A stretch of DNA of 64,000 nucleotides from Poecilobothrus nobilitatus (Eukaryota; Arthropoda; Insecta; Diptera; Dolichopodidae), in assembly GCA_947095535.1 (NCBI GenBank), contig OX352772.1, positions 163,341,162-163,405,161 on the forward strand, read 5' to 3'. The notes under the pieces are model-generated. The model ran no database searches. It had not been told where the DNA came from and worked only from the letters and a program-made list of their open reading frames with translations. How positions within the stretch are numbered: the stretch's first letter is position 1; every line of letters starts with the position of its first letter. Made by a program: the position numbers and the translations under genes. Shown piece by piece: positions 40,901 through 53,055 of the stretch.

Positions 40901-43472
40901 ATAACATTCCTACATGGAAACTAAATGTCCATGCGAACGATGTTATTAAATTGTATAAAAGATTGTGTAATCTCAAATGAAAGTTTTAAAGGTCTCCTAT
41001 CATGTTTCGCTAAGGTACAAACTTCGCAATTGTGTATGAATTTCTGTGTTTGTATTTGCAGCTTAGGGCAGTGGTACATTTCTTTAAGTTCCGAAAAATT
41101 TCAGATATACCGCGGTGGTTATTGCGAAGATGTTCAGCTTTTATTATTTCAAGAATTTTATTTTTATCTGTTATGTCTTGTAGTTTTTTGTTAGATTTTA
41201 AAATTTATAAACCTTGGTTATTAGCAACGAATTTAAGATAGAGGTTTTGAAAGTTAAGGTAGATATCAATGTTATCACTGTATAGACATGCAAATCCTTT
41301 TTCGGGTAGACAGCGTTTTATCTTTTCTAATTAGTTGGTATCTTTAATAACATAGAGAAGATTTTGACATTTTTTATTTACAATTTTCGTGGTGAATTTT
41401 TCGTTATTACTTTAGATAAAATAGTTTTGATTTTTAAATAAGTTAACAGGTTTTTCTGTTATTTTAATATGGTATAGGTCGTCTTCATTTGCGCTATGTA
41501 CTGTAGCGGCAGTATACATGATTTCATCATCGTTGTCATTGTTTGTTGGAGAGTGTATTGTAACGGTAGTGGTCATAATTTCATCATTATTGTCAATGTT
41601 TGGTGCACTATGTGTCTCTACTTCGTTTAAAAATTGTAAAATTGAGGACTCGATTATCGATTCGTTTTCGTCGTAGGAGTTTTCATTTGTGCAAGAGAGT
41701 CGACTTAAACCATCAGCGATTTTATTGTCTTTCCGTTTAAGATAGTTAATTTTCGATTTTTTTTTTTGATAAGATGAAACCGATAAGTTGATTTGTAATA
41801 GTATTTTTTTTTTTTATAAAATTTGTTTAAGAGATAAAATTTAAAAACTTTATTTTAGAGGTTTTAATAGTAAAAATTAAAATATTACTTAACTTTTATT
41901 TTATTTATTTATTATGTTGTTATAGATGTTATTATAGATGTTGTTATAGATCTTATAAATGTTATAGATGTTATTATAGATGTTGTAGATGTCATTGTAG
42001 ATGTTCTTATGTTGATTGGCATTTTTTTGTTTTCACTTTTCACTTTTTTTTAATTAACTATTTTTTGTATTTCGTTAAGTTTAGAATTTTAATAATACTT
42101 TTAATTACCTCGTTCATTTTATAAAAAATATCATTTTATAAATTACCTCGTTCATTTTATAAGTCTCTGAAATGTGAGAAGATTTGGTCCATGGGTTCGG
42201 GTTTTGGAAACTTCCGAACGAGCCCCAGAGCAAACGAGATTATCTCCACAACCAATAAAGATAGAACCTTTAAATTTTTTATAATGATGTTTCTTCCAGT
42301 TTGATTTATGTCTCTAACATTTAAGAGGATGTGGTCCATGGGTTTGGATTTTGGAAGCTTCCGAACGAGCCCCAGAGCAAATGGGATTATCTCCAAAAAC
42401 AACAAATATATAACCTTTAAATTTGGCCGAATGGTGTTTTTTCATGTTTGATTTAAGCCTCTGAAATTTGAGAGGATTTGGCCATGGGTTTAAATTTGAA
42501 AGAATTTGAACCGTGGATTCGAATTTTGGAAGCTTCCGAACGAGCCGCAGAGCAAATGAGATTATATCCAATACGAACAAAGGTAGAACCTTTGAATTTG
42601 GTACAATGGTGTTCTTTCGTGTTTGATTTATGTCTCTGAAATTTAAGAGGATTTGGTCCATGGGTTTGGTTTTGGAAGCTTCCGAACGAGCCCCAGAGCA
42701 AATGAGATTATCTCCAAAACCAATAAAGATATAACCTTTACTTTTGGCATAATGGTGGTCTTTCATGTATGATTTAGGCCTCTTAAATTTGAAAGGATTT
42801 GGTCCTTGGGTTCGGATTTTGAAAGCTTCCGAACGAGCCTCAGAGCAAATGATATTATCTCCAAATGCAACAAAGATATAACCTTTAAATTAGGCAGAAT
42901 GGTGTTCCTTCATGTTTGATTTATGTTTCTGAAATTTGTGAGGATTTGGTCCATGGGTTCAAATCTTGGAAGCTTCCGGACGAGCCCCAGAGCAAACGAG
43001 TATATCTCCACAACCAACAAAGATAGAACTTTTATTTTTAGTACAAAGGTGTTCTGTTATGTTTCCTTTTCTGTAAAATTGGAAACTGACATTTGAAAGA
43101 ATTTGAACCATGGGTTCGTATTTTGGAAACTTCCGGACGAGCACAAGAGCAACGAGCATATCTCCAAAACCAACAAAAGTAGAACCTTTAAATTTAATAG
43201 AATGGTGTTCTGGCAAGTTTTCTTTATGTTCCTGAGATGGATTCGATGAATTGGAGTGGCAATTCTTGTAGCTGACACAAACATCCCAAGGACTACCAAT
43301 CTTCGAAAATAATTAAGATAGAAACTTAAAATTTTATACAAGGGGGTCAAGCATATCCCAAGCGGATGCCTCTTTTACGTTCTTGAAATTCGAGTTGAAT
43401 AAGACAGAAAAGGGAAGAAGTTCAAGCAGCTGCCAAAAACAGTTATGGATTTTTAATTTAATTCGAATTATT
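37968..43472. repeat. Segmental duplication, copy 2, with 2568-bp deletion and filler
   Basis: 37968-42126 repeats 29934-34092 (offset 8034) and 42161-43472 repeats 36661-37972 (offset 5500). The bases corresponding to 34093-36660 are absent, replaced by 34 bases (42127-42160). It therefore contains a second LINE-E fragment (38174-39642), errantivirus 2 integrase and RNase H pieces (40430-41765), the minisatellite (41914-42010) and six to seven 147-bp monomers, with no independent gene. Confidence 0.9.
42127..42160. repeat. Templated filler at the deletion joint
   Basis: Thirty-four bases not expected from either side. They include a 19-base copy (ATTACCTCGTTCATTTTAT) of the sequence immediately to the left (42104-42122). 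Confidence 0.8.
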
Positions 43473-44033
43473 CAGGTGTAGGGTATTAATAAGTCGGTTG
43501 CATCGACTTACTGTTACATTTACTTGTTTTTTATTACTAATCAATTTCATTGGGGCAATGCTTTCAATCTTTTTTTTAAATATTCTTATATTTAAGGCTT
43601 ATATTTTTTTTATTTTTTAAATATATTTATTATATAAATATTCTTGAAGAATATAAACTAAAGGAAATTTTTTTCAAATCAAATAAATATTAAATAAAGT
43701 TTAAAAAAATTTTAAATTGAATATATTTGAAATTAATAAGTCCAAAATTAAGATATGCTTGTTCGGTTTTGAGAGTTTTATGGGAGGTACCCGAACGACC
43801 ACACCAATTTATCTGAAATTTTAGGCAAATCAGGGATTCAGGAAACAGCACCCTTGTATTTTAAGTTTCTATCTTTATTAATTTCGAAGATACGCGTATT
43901 CGGTTTTGGGAGTTGTATGGGATGTACTCGAACGCATGGTTCGATTTCGGCCATTTACAATCTCTACCTTACATTAGTCATTGTTAACCTATAGTATAAA
44001 TTTCATCTAGATAGCATCATTGTTTTGTGAGTT
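43473..44033. mobile_element. 5' end of the mini-me composite, then a second element with ~139-bp monomers
   Basis: AGGTGTAGGGTAT at 43474-43486 is the inverted complement of 35818-35830 and would be the other end of the reverse composite. Beyond an AT-rich part, a phrase GTTCGGTTTTGAGAGTT...CCCGAACG (near 43761) returns near 43899 as ATTCGGTTTTGGGAGTT...CTCGAACG, about 139 bases on: two diverged monomers of another satellite in the same position relative to a mini-me tail. Confidence 0.5.
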
Positions 44034-44182
44034 ATCGTGCGTACGGACGGACATCGCTAAATCGACTCAGGAGGTGATCCTGATTCAGAATGTATTTACA
44101 TGTCTATACTAACTCGCTTTCTTTTGGTGGTTACAAACTCCATACCAAAGTTAATATATCCTATACTTAAAGTGTAGGGTAT
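44034..44182 (+). mobile_element. Mini-me-like element tail (forward)
   Basis: GTGCGTACGGACGG, the core CTCAGGAGGTGATCCTGATT, a weak TA part, TTTTGGTGGTTACAAAC, and a terminal foldback CCTATACTTAAAGTGTAGGG. The forward counterpart of 35817-36085. Confidence 0.65.
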
Positions 44183-44412
44183 AAAAAAAAAGATTTACAA
44201 TAAAATATTTATTTTCTTGAACATTTTATTCCTTCTTGTAACCTTTGTTGGAAAAAAGGAGGAAAGCACTTCCTTCTGCATACTTATCTATACAAAAATT
44301 TTTAAATAATAATAAATAAATAGAATACAAAATTAAGTTTTGAATCAAAATATTTTCTCACAAGTTTTTATAAAATATTTTTCTTTTATCATTATTCTCG
44401 CTTTAATATAAA
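44183..44412 (+). other. Leader of Gypsy-type element 3, no primer site seen
   Basis: AT-rich sequence before the gag ATG. No LTR or primer site lies here, so the 5' end has been lost or displaced by the mini-me insertion. Confidence 0.35.
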
Positions 44413-44815
44413 ATGGCTAATCCACCAATAATAAGACCACCTACTTTTAACCCACAGACTGGTAATCCACAAGTTTCTGGAATATCTGTTCAAACTACTC
44501 CAGAGTTAGAGACAGTTATTACGAACATTGTCAACCGAGTACTGCACTTACAAGGTCGTGATATAATAAGTTCACTTCTTAATCCAAATGCTAACAACGA
44601 ACCGACTACTGACCAAACAATTGATCCAAACTTAAGAGGAAATTTAACTGAATTGAACCAATTACCAGATATTGTTAAATATAATAGAGATTTTTCTGGA
44701 AATCCAGGCGAATATTCTTAATGGAGAAAAAGCGTCGAACGAGTGTTACAAATCTATGAACTAAAAAGGGATATGCTCAATACTATGGCATTTAACTGTA
44801 ATAAGGAATAAGATC
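44413..44815 (+). pseudogene. Gypsy-type element 3 gag, N-terminal part
   Basis: ATG 44413 opens MANPPIIRPPTFNPQTG, a Pro/Thr/Asn-rich start, then LPDIVKYNRDFSGNPGEYS, which is a conserved capsid-start pattern of Gypsy-type gag. TAA at 44719-44721 interrupts, and WRKSVERVLQIYELKRDML continues in the same frame. The capsid resumes at 48660 after LINE-C. Confidence 0.75.
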
Positions 44816-45051
44816 ATAAGAACCACTGTAACTGTAATAAGGAATGGGATGATGTTAAAAAATGACATTTCAAAATGATATATTAAAAAAGTAAATAATA
44901 ATAAAATAAATAAACAAATTTAAAAAAAAAAATAATGTTAATAATGTGAGTGTTAAAATTTCAACTTTTGAAAAAGAAATTTCAATAATGAAGAGTAAAA
45001 AATGAATTGCAAATTTCTCACCAATTTTTGGAACCGATAATAAGGACAATC

Positions 45052-45233
45052 CAATTTATATCAACGATTCTTTGACGCGGTATTCAAGGTTGCTGTTCGA
45101 TCAAGCTCGCCAATTAAAACCAGAAAAAAGCTATGAATTTCTTTGGATCTGGAACTCAAAAATCTTTATGCGTAGAAAGAATGGTGAAAAGAGAATAGAA
45201 ATTAGTTGTTTTGATGATTTTGTTAAACTATAA
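45052..45233 (+). pseudogene. LINE-C ORF1 C-terminal fragment
   Basis: Frame reading NPIYINDSLTRYSRLLFDQA, KSYEFLWIWNSKIFMRRKNG, ending DDFVKL and TAA 45231-45233. The pattern of a Trp/Lys-rich segment followed by xIFxRRKxG is common at the end of ORF1 in several insect non-LTR elements. Confidence 0.55.
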
Positions 45234-45309
45234 TTTTTCTTATTGTTGTTCCTTTTATAGTAGAACTTTTTAATTAATTATTTTCTTATAGTCTTCAAAA
45301 CGACTAACG

Positions 45310-48175
45310 TATTTTCTATTCGGTTTGATTTACATTATTATGAATAATTCTTCTTCAAAACTTTTAGTTTTCCCTCAAAATATTAGAAGTTTGAGGAAGA
45401 ACTTTATACATCTTGTAAGCTATATCGATTCATTTGTAACATTGCCTGACATCATATTCTTAACAGAAATTTTGATTTTTGATGAGGAAAAAGATAATTT
45501 CTATATTCCTAATTAGAATATTGAAGTCTGTTGCAATAACTCTTATTCTGCTGGTGGTGTTGCTGTTTATCTTAGAAGTGATTTTAATTGTAAGCTTTTT
45601 AGTTTCAATTTTGTTTCATGTGATTTGTTAAAAGTTTTAATTGATTTTGGTGGAGTTAATTTTTGTTTTGTTTGCATCTATAAATTTCATAATATTACAA
45701 TTGGTGCTTTTGTTGAAGAATTATCAAGTTTCTTAACTACAATATTTTCAAAACATCTTAATTTATTAGGCGATCTTAACATTAATATTTTATTGAACAA
45801 TAATAGTTATGTTAATAATTACTTAGCCCTTTTGTCTTCGTTTGGTCTCATTTCAGCTATTTCTGAACCTACACGGCTCTCTTCCGGCACTTGCCTTGAC
45901 CATATTTTTATTCGTCATGCCTTTAATAATGCTTTTTTGTATTCGAGTGGGGGTCTTGGAATTGGACATATCTGACCATTGCTTAAATTCTTTATCTATT
46001 TTTATTTCAGATAGTATTAATGTTCAATATAGAAAAACTAATTCATATAATTTTCCTGAAATCAATTTTGCTGCACTTAGGGTGTTTGCAGGTGATTTGA
46101 GTGTTGGAATTATGTATATAGTTCTTCTGACGCTTCTCTTGCCTATTCTAGATTCATTGAAATTCTATTTGGTCATATTAGTCATTGTTCACATCAAGAT
46201 GTTCGCAATTCCGAAAAGGGATTAAAGCCTTGGATGACTCATTCCTTGTTAACCTTAATACAACGCAGGAATAAAATGTGTTATTTAGTAAAATCTTATC
46301 TTAATAATGTGCGTCTTAAATTATCTCATAAAAAATTGTGCAAAAAAATCAAAACTGATGTCGTTAAGTGTAAAAATAATTATTTTATTTCTAAATTTAA
46401 CATTAACCGTAGTAATGCAAAAAATGAATGGAAAGTCCTTAATGAAATTTTAAAGAAAAATCTTCCTAATAATGACATTGTACTAGAGATTGATAATAGA
46501 ATGCTTTAACTATTGCAAATTTTTTTAATACACACTTCGTTAATGTTACTAATAACTTGACTTTAAATTCAACTGCAATGGCTATGGATTCCTCTTTTCC
46601 TTTGATTGTAGGTGAACTAGACCAGTGCAATAGTTTTAATTTCGAAGCTATTACTTCTTTTGAAGTGTATAAGCTAATCTGCAGTTTGAATAATAGCGCT
46701 TCTATATCTTATGAGAAATTGTCTAATAAAATTCTTAAGGAAATTTCGTTTTATGTTGTCGATGTCTTGTATTTTATTTTTAATTACAGTGTTTATTCTG
46801 GACTTTTTCCGGAGGGATTGAAAATGGCAGAGATTATTCCTTTGTTCAAGAAAGGTTCTTCTGTGAATGTTAATAACTATCGGCCCATTTCTCTTTTTTC
46901 TCCAATTACAAAAATTTTTGAAAAGGCTACCAAAAAACGCATTATTAACTTTTTGAATAAAAACAATTTCTTCAATAAGAATCAATTTGGCTTTACAATT
47001 GGTAAGCGCACCGAGGATGCACTGCTTAAATTTTGTGGTCCTCTGCATTATTTATTGATATTTCAAAAGTATTCGATACTGTCTGCCATCAGATTCTGTT
47101 AGAAAAATTATGTAAAGCTGACTTTCGCGGTTTTATGCTTGATTGGTTTAGCTCTTAAAGAGAGAAAACAGATAGTAAGAATTAGTGGTAATTTTAGTTT
47201 CTGGAAAACTGTTCTAGTTAGGGTTCCTCAAGGATCAATCCTTGGACCTATTTTGTTTAACATATACATTAATTCTTTATTCACGCAGAATTTCAAAGGC
47301 AAACTCACGGTATTTGCTGATGATACCTGTTTCACTAGTTCTTGTAAAAATACTTTTGGTATTATAACTTAAACTATGACCGTAAACTTAAACTATGCCT
47401 TAAAGCTGATTAGGCAATGGTTCTTTTTGCAGAAATTAGTAGTACGTCCAAAAACTAAATATATGTGTTTCAGTTTATTAAACGTTTCCCTAATTGATTT
47501 TTCATTATCTTACCACTCTCATAGTTGTAAGAAATTTCCAATTTTCTTAGATAACACTTTTAATTTTTCTTTTAATGAATATTTTTCTTGTTCTGACGAA
47601 TGTTTTATTCTTGATTGTGTCAAAACATTCAAATATCTTGGAATTTTAATTGAGGATGGTTTAAAATGGTCAGATCACTGTTCTCGTTTGAAGAAAAGTC
47701 TTAACAATATAAACAGACATATATATCACCTATAGAAGTTTTGTTCTTTGGAACTGTTAAAATCGGTGTATTTTGGTTTATATAACTCAAAACTTTAGTA
47801 TGGGATTACTTGTTGGGGTGGAACATATTTCAGCAGAATTAGTGGTTTGCTATATTCTCATAAGCATTCCGTTCGGATTATTTCAAGAAAAAGCCATTTT
47901 TCTTCTAGTTTTCCTTTATTTAAAGAATTTAATATTCTTGCCCTTCGACACCTTTACTTTTATAAAACGCTGAAAATCTTTTTTATTAAGTTGGGCTATC
48001 TAACTCAACGCCATATTTTAAACTATAATTTAAGAAACAATAATGGCAATTTTGCATCGATTTCTAGAGCCCGTACTTCTCATTTTGGTCACTTCTTTGA
48101 TATTCTTGCTCCAAAAATTTGCAACAAACTTCCTAGCTTTATAAGAAATGATAGAAATACATCTTGTTTTTGATC
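45310..48175 (+). pseudogene. LINE-C ORF2: endonuclease and RT, multiply broken
   Basis: Endonuclease pieces: FPQNIRSLRKNF (near 45372), GDLNINI (near 45770), EPTRLSSGTCLDHIF (near 45865), ISDHCLNS (near 45970, shifted). RT pieces: FKKGSSVNVNNYRPIS (near 46840), NQFGFTIGKRTEDAL (near 46980), VPQGSILGPILFN (near 47225) and VFADDTCF with intact Asp-Asp (near 47310). TFKYLGI (near 47625) and a C-terminal domain end near 48172. At least eight frameshifts or stops. Confidence 0.85.
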
Positions 48176-48655
48176 AAATATACGTCATTGGTTTTTTCAA
48201 TTTGACAACTCAGAAATCGAGTATTTATCGGTTAACTTAATATAATTTTAGTAAATCGTGCTTTCTTGTTTTTAGATTAGTAATTTTTGTGTTGTTTTTT
48301 CCTCAAATTTCATTGTCCTAGTGATTTTAAGTTTTCCTTTATTTTATTTTTGAATTTATTTGTATTATATTTTATATTTTTTTTATCAACCCCATTGTTA
48401 ATTTGTAAATTATTTTATTTTTATTATAAAATAATATATTGCTTTAGAGTTTTTAATTTGTCGGATCCATCGTCACTAATAGATCAGTATAAAAGATGGA
48501 CCGTTTTATTATTTCCTTTGAATTGTTAACTAGCATTAACATTTAATGAATTAAACTTTGGATATATAGTTTCAGTTTTAAGATTATAAAGTAGTTTTGT
48601 ATTTTCATAATTTGGAAATAAAGGTAATGAAATTTGGAATTTGGAAATAAATAAC
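48176..48655 (+). other. LINE-C 3' UTR
   Basis: T-rich non-coding sequence with the duplicated AATTTGGAAATAAA end motif, then the gag frame resumes at about 48660. Confidence 0.5.
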
Positions 48656-48659
48656 CGTA

Positions 48660-49580
48660 AACATTGCATTGGAGTCTTACAACACACCTTTGGAATGGAA
48701 GGCTATATCTAGATCCTTATCCTTACACTACGCTGACAAGAGAGATTTGGGAACTCTCGAATACCAGATGCCTTCTTTAATTGAAGGAAACCTTCTCATA
48801 CAAGAATTTTTCCAAGCTCTTTATTCGCATCTTTCCTTAATTTTAGATAAATTAACTTGTCTAAATGCTGGCCCTGAAACTTTAAATCTTCTAACCAAGA
48901 CCTATAGAGACAAGGCTTTAAACACGTTTGTACGCGATCTAAAAGGTGATTTACAAAGGTTACTAGAAATACGCGAGCTTTCAGATTTACCACAAGCCTT
49001 GTATCTTTGCCTGAAATTGGAAAACTAAAATCATAGAAGTCACTATGCAAATAATAGTCATAACTATAGATCGAAATAATCCACAACAATCCACCATCTG
49101 CTCAAAAAAATCACAACAAAAAATTCCATTTTATCCACACCTAGCCCATGTACCTCAGAATTTAAATCCTAGATTCCAACCAGTAACTTACAACAGTCAA
49201 CAGCGATTCGGATCAAACTTTAGATTACAACAACAAGGATCAACTCAAGGAGAAATCATTCTAGTCAATTTCGCATTCGCACCAGCTCCACCAATACAAG
49301 GTGTAGAAATGAAAAGTTGGCAGACAACCCGTATAAACAAAACAATATACAGCCTCCAGAATTACAAAGAACACACGCAGCAGGAGAAAAATTCCAAAGA
49401 AATTTCCATATCGAAACTTCACGGACGAAACAAACTACTCTGTTGTAACAGCCTACAGTGATCTAGTAGGAAACAAAGGATTATATGACGATTTTGACAC
49501 CAAAAACTTTAGCAACCCAGAAATAAATCAAGATGAACCATTTGACTTCAAAGAAATTTCAGACATTCATTTTTTAGAAT
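48660..49580 (+). pseudogene. Gypsy-type element 3 gag, C-terminal part
   Basis: Open frame 48669-49028 reads ESYNTPLEWKAISRSLSLHY, DKRDLGTLEYQM, then YRDKALNTFVRDLKGDL and DLPQALYLCLKLEN, the capsid end of a Gypsy-type gag. A Gln/Pro/Asn-rich tail follows in shifting frames (to about 49580), without visible CCHC knuckles. A terminal acidic stretch YDDFDTKNFSNPE... precedes the protease. Confidence 0.8.
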
Positions 49581-51345
49581 AAATAGCACTTCACTCCTTT
49601 TCTTTGAATACAGAGAGAAGAGCGGTAAAATTATAAAAATTCTGATTGATACTGGTTCAAATAAGAACTATATCAAACCTGATTTGATAAAAAACTTTTT
49701 CTGAATAAAAATTCAATCCGTTTTGAGCAAACTCTGTCGCAGGCAACGTTAAAATTACTCATCATACCTTAATAAATCTTTTCGGCATAAACGAGATTCA
49801 ACTTAAATTCTATCTTTTATCCAGTCAAACTACTTTCGATTGTATCCTTGGAAATGACGTCTCAAGGACCTATCAGCTGCATATTTACCAAAAATAATTA
49901 CTTTTTAGTTCAGGCAAAAACAAAAATTCATATTAAAAAACAAAAATCTCAAGGTGTTAAGGCAATTAGTATATGGACCGACCATATGACCGAATACAAC
50001 AAAATGAAATTAAAATTATAGTCAAACTATTTTCAAATTTATTCTCAGAACCAAAAGAAAAATGAATTTACACAACAGAAGTTAAAGGGGAGATAAGAAC
50101 TACGACTGCTTGACCTGTATATAGTAATCCTTAAAGGATGAAGTTGAAAAACAAATACAAAAACTATTTGAGGACGAAAATTTTCAATCTTCCAAATCTC
50201 CATACAATTCACCAGTGTGGGCTATACCTAAAAAAATGAACAAAAGTGGAGAAAAAAAATATGGAATGGTCATTGATTACCAAAAATTAAGCGAGGTCAC
50301 GATAGTAGATCGATACCCCATACCGGAAATCAATAAACTACTTTCCCAATTATGAAAAAACAAATATTTTACGATTATATACTTCAAAAGTGGTTTGCAC
50401 CAAATATCACTAAAAAAATCAGACGTTGAAAAGACAGCATTATCCATTAACAACGGAAAATATGAATTCCTCAGATTACCTTTTGGGCTGAAAAATGCTC
50501 CGCCGATATTCCAAAGTGTGCTCGACGATATTTTGAGGGAATTTATTGGCAAATTATGCTATGTATACATCGACGATGTTATCATGTTTGTGCAAAAATG
50601 AAAAAGTCACTTAGACAATGTCAAAATTGTCTTTAAAATTCTTGAGCAATCCAATCTGAAAGTACAACTCGATAAGTGCGAATTTTTCAAAACTAATGTG
50701 GAATTTCTTGGGTCAGATGGGATTAGGAAAAATTCGGCAAAACTATTATGAACTTTCCAAGCCCAAAAACGCTTAAAGATCTCCTATCTTTTCTCGGACT
50801 TTCTAGATACTATAGACGGTTCGTAAGAGAACGCGAAACTCGCAAAACTCCTTACGACCTTTCTAAGAGGGGAGGATGGAAGGATTACTAAAAATCAATC
50901 AAGAAAACCTATACAACTAAACGAAGAGGCTGTACACGAAGAGGCTTTAGGAAAATAAAAAGAGATCTAGTTTCAGAAGACGTTACTTTGACATACCCCG
51001 ACTTTAGAAAAGAACTCCACTTAACTATTGATGCATTAAACTACGCCATTGGAGCCGTGTTAAATCAAGAAGATCGACCTATAACTTTTATTTCGCGAAC
51101 GCTGAACAAAGCCGAAGAAAGTTACGCAGCAAAGAAAAAGAAATGCTAGCGATAATATTGTCTTCAATTATATTTGAAACTACCTTCACGGATCTGCTAA
51201 AGTAAAAATATTCACGGATCACCAACCGCTGACTTACGCCCTCAGCAACAAAATTATAATAATTCCAAGACGAAACGTTTCTCGAAGAATATAATTACGA
51301 ACTGACTTACAAGCCCGGAAAAGCCAATGTAGTGGCTTTTGTGGT
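49581..51345 (+). pseudogene. Gypsy-type element 3 protease, RT and RNase H
   Basis: Protease: LIDTGSNKNYI near 49648. RT: SPYNSPVWAIPKK (near 50198), KYGMVIDYQKLSE (near 50260), FLRLPFGLKNAP (near 50470), and CYVYIDDVI with intact YIDD (near 50560). RNase H: LTIDALNYAIGAVLNQ (near 51020), PITFISRTLNKAEESYA (near 51080) and a damaged HQPL region (near 51225). FGL-K-AP and YIDD are preserved but stops (near 50356, 50600) and frameshifts (near 50740, 51130) break the frame. Confidence 0.85.
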
Positions 51346-51889
51346 GCTCCTTCAAGACCACCACAAAATAACCAAATTAATTCCATTATCACAACAATAC
51401 ATAGCGACGAAAGTTCGTCACACAATATAATCCCTACCGTTGATTCACCAATTAACATTTTTAAAAATCAAATTTGGATGTTAACAGCTGACGAAAGAAG
51501 TTATCAATTTAAAATTTCATTTCCTACATTTATGAACATATAAATATAAAAATAATTTTCATACCATTTCCTAAATATAGACATATATTTACCCAACCAA
51601 AATGCTCGGAACAAGAAATAATTTCCGCTTTGAAAAAATACCTAAATCCCTCAGTAGTAAACGGTCTATTTACAAATGAATCAATAATGTCAAAATACAG
51701 AAAATTTATCCTCTACATTTTAACAGATTCCAAATTCGATTCACACAAACGAAATTTGAAGACTTAACAAACGAACAAAGACAAGACGAAGAAATAATTA
51801 AAGAACATAAAAGAGCTCATAGAAACAGTAACGAAAACAAAGAACTCTAAAGAACAAAAATATGATAGACACCCCGAAAATCCTGAGTT

Positions 51890-52519
51890 GAAAGCAACAC
51901 CCATATCCGACTACCCAGGATAAATCATCCACAACGACACATCATGGAAAATAAATTAGTCCTTGCAGCATTAGACAAATTTTCAAAATATGTACAATGT
52001 AAAATTCTCACATCTAAAACAATGGAACACATAAGAGAGCTTCTAAGACAAATACTTTATGCATTCGTTATACCTAAATATGTCGTAATGAATAACGAAA
52101 AATATTTTAACTCCGCCACCATAAACTTCATGTTGAAAGACCAGTTAGAAATCGAAATATTTACTACACCAACCTATTCCAGCTCCGTAAATGGTAAAGT
52201 GGAGAGATTTCACTCCACCTTAAGTAAAATCATGAGATGTATTAAAGCCGATAAAATATGGAGAACTTTCTTTGGCAGGCGCGTCACCACTGATCCCCAA
52301 CAATTAGAAAAATTACGCGTAGAAAATTCTCAAAAATTAAAAGAAAAACAGGAAAAAGATTTTAGAAATCACAATAAGAAAAGACAACCAATAAAAAATA
52401 ATGCAATAGGCGACATAATCTACGTAAAAACAAATCGAAGAAAGGGTTCAAAATTATCACCAAGATTTCAAAAAGAGAGAATATTAATACTTTTAATATC
52501 AACCTTTCAACATGTATAG
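51890..52519 (+). pseudogene. Gypsy-type element 3 integrase, core and C-terminus
   Basis: ALDKFSKYVQ (near 51967) holds the first catalytic Asp. At the second position it reads VVMNNEKYF, where Asp has become Asn (AAT, near 52087). The third acidic residue is kept in SVNGKVERFHSTL (near 52190). A Lys-rich C-terminal part ends GSKLSPRFQKERIL. The HHCC domain upstream is not recognisable. The copy at 54886 starts inside this domain and keeps the Asp. Confidence 0.8.
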
Positions 52520-52599
52520 CGAATACAGAAATTTTGGATTACACAAACTCCCAGTTGAATGAATAAAGGAGGGCTTTGCTAAAATATAATCTGCCATCA

Positions 52600-53055
52600 A
52601 AATAGATCAAAAGCCGATGCAGCTAAACGGTACCTTCATAATACAATTTAACAACGCAACAATAGAAATTAATAATAGAAATTATACAGCCGAAGAACTA
52701 ACATACTGAAAACAATTACCACTAATTTTGCAAAATCATCAATATCAAATCTTACAAAAGAATTTTTATCTGTTGAAATGATGAAGGAACTTCAAATCAA
52801 CAACACGATACATCTTACACTTCTTAACGCAGAGACCGGATTCAAATCGAATGAAAATTTTACAATAACAAGCATCATGTTCATCACAGTTTCGATTTTA
52901 TGTGTATGGATTTATATAAATATAGATAAAATTAACACCGAATCAAAAGCACCAAGCAATAGTAATGATAATACAGAACAGCCAGAAAAAATAACCCAAA
53001 CATCGCAGCCAATAAATTTCATTGAAAAAAAACTAATATCCATTAGCCGTTAACA
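52600..53055 (+). pseudogene. Gypsy-type element 3 env-like remnant
   Basis: After two stops it reads NGTFIIQFNNATIEI with N-glycosylation sites. From 52778 comes an open frame with NTIHLTLLN, NENFTITSIMFITVS-type transmembrane helix (about 18 residues) and a hydrophilic Ser/Asn/Gln tail. This is the C-terminal end of a membrane glycoprotein, consistent with an env. A TGA stands where Trp would be expected near 52708. Confidence 0.6.

Larger units (their letters stand above)
44820..48655 (+). mobile_element. LINE-C inserted in gag
   Basis: A non-LTR element in plus orientation between the two parts of gag. It holds an ORF1 tail (45052-45233), ORF2 (45310-48175) and a 3' UTR. The last bases repeat AATTTGGAAATAAA twice (48610-48650) rather than ending in poly(A), a habit of CR1-type elements. 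The 5' boundary is uncertain. Confidence 0.7.

Noticed and set aside
42157..43350. The same frames in the second copy
   Set aside because: Identical duplicates of the satellite frames.
44183..44412. A link between the Lys-type leader at 34937 and the gag at 44413 as one element split by mini-me DNA
   Set aside because: Attractive by order and orientation, but no LTR matching 34735-34936 was found after 53055, so the link cannot be supported.
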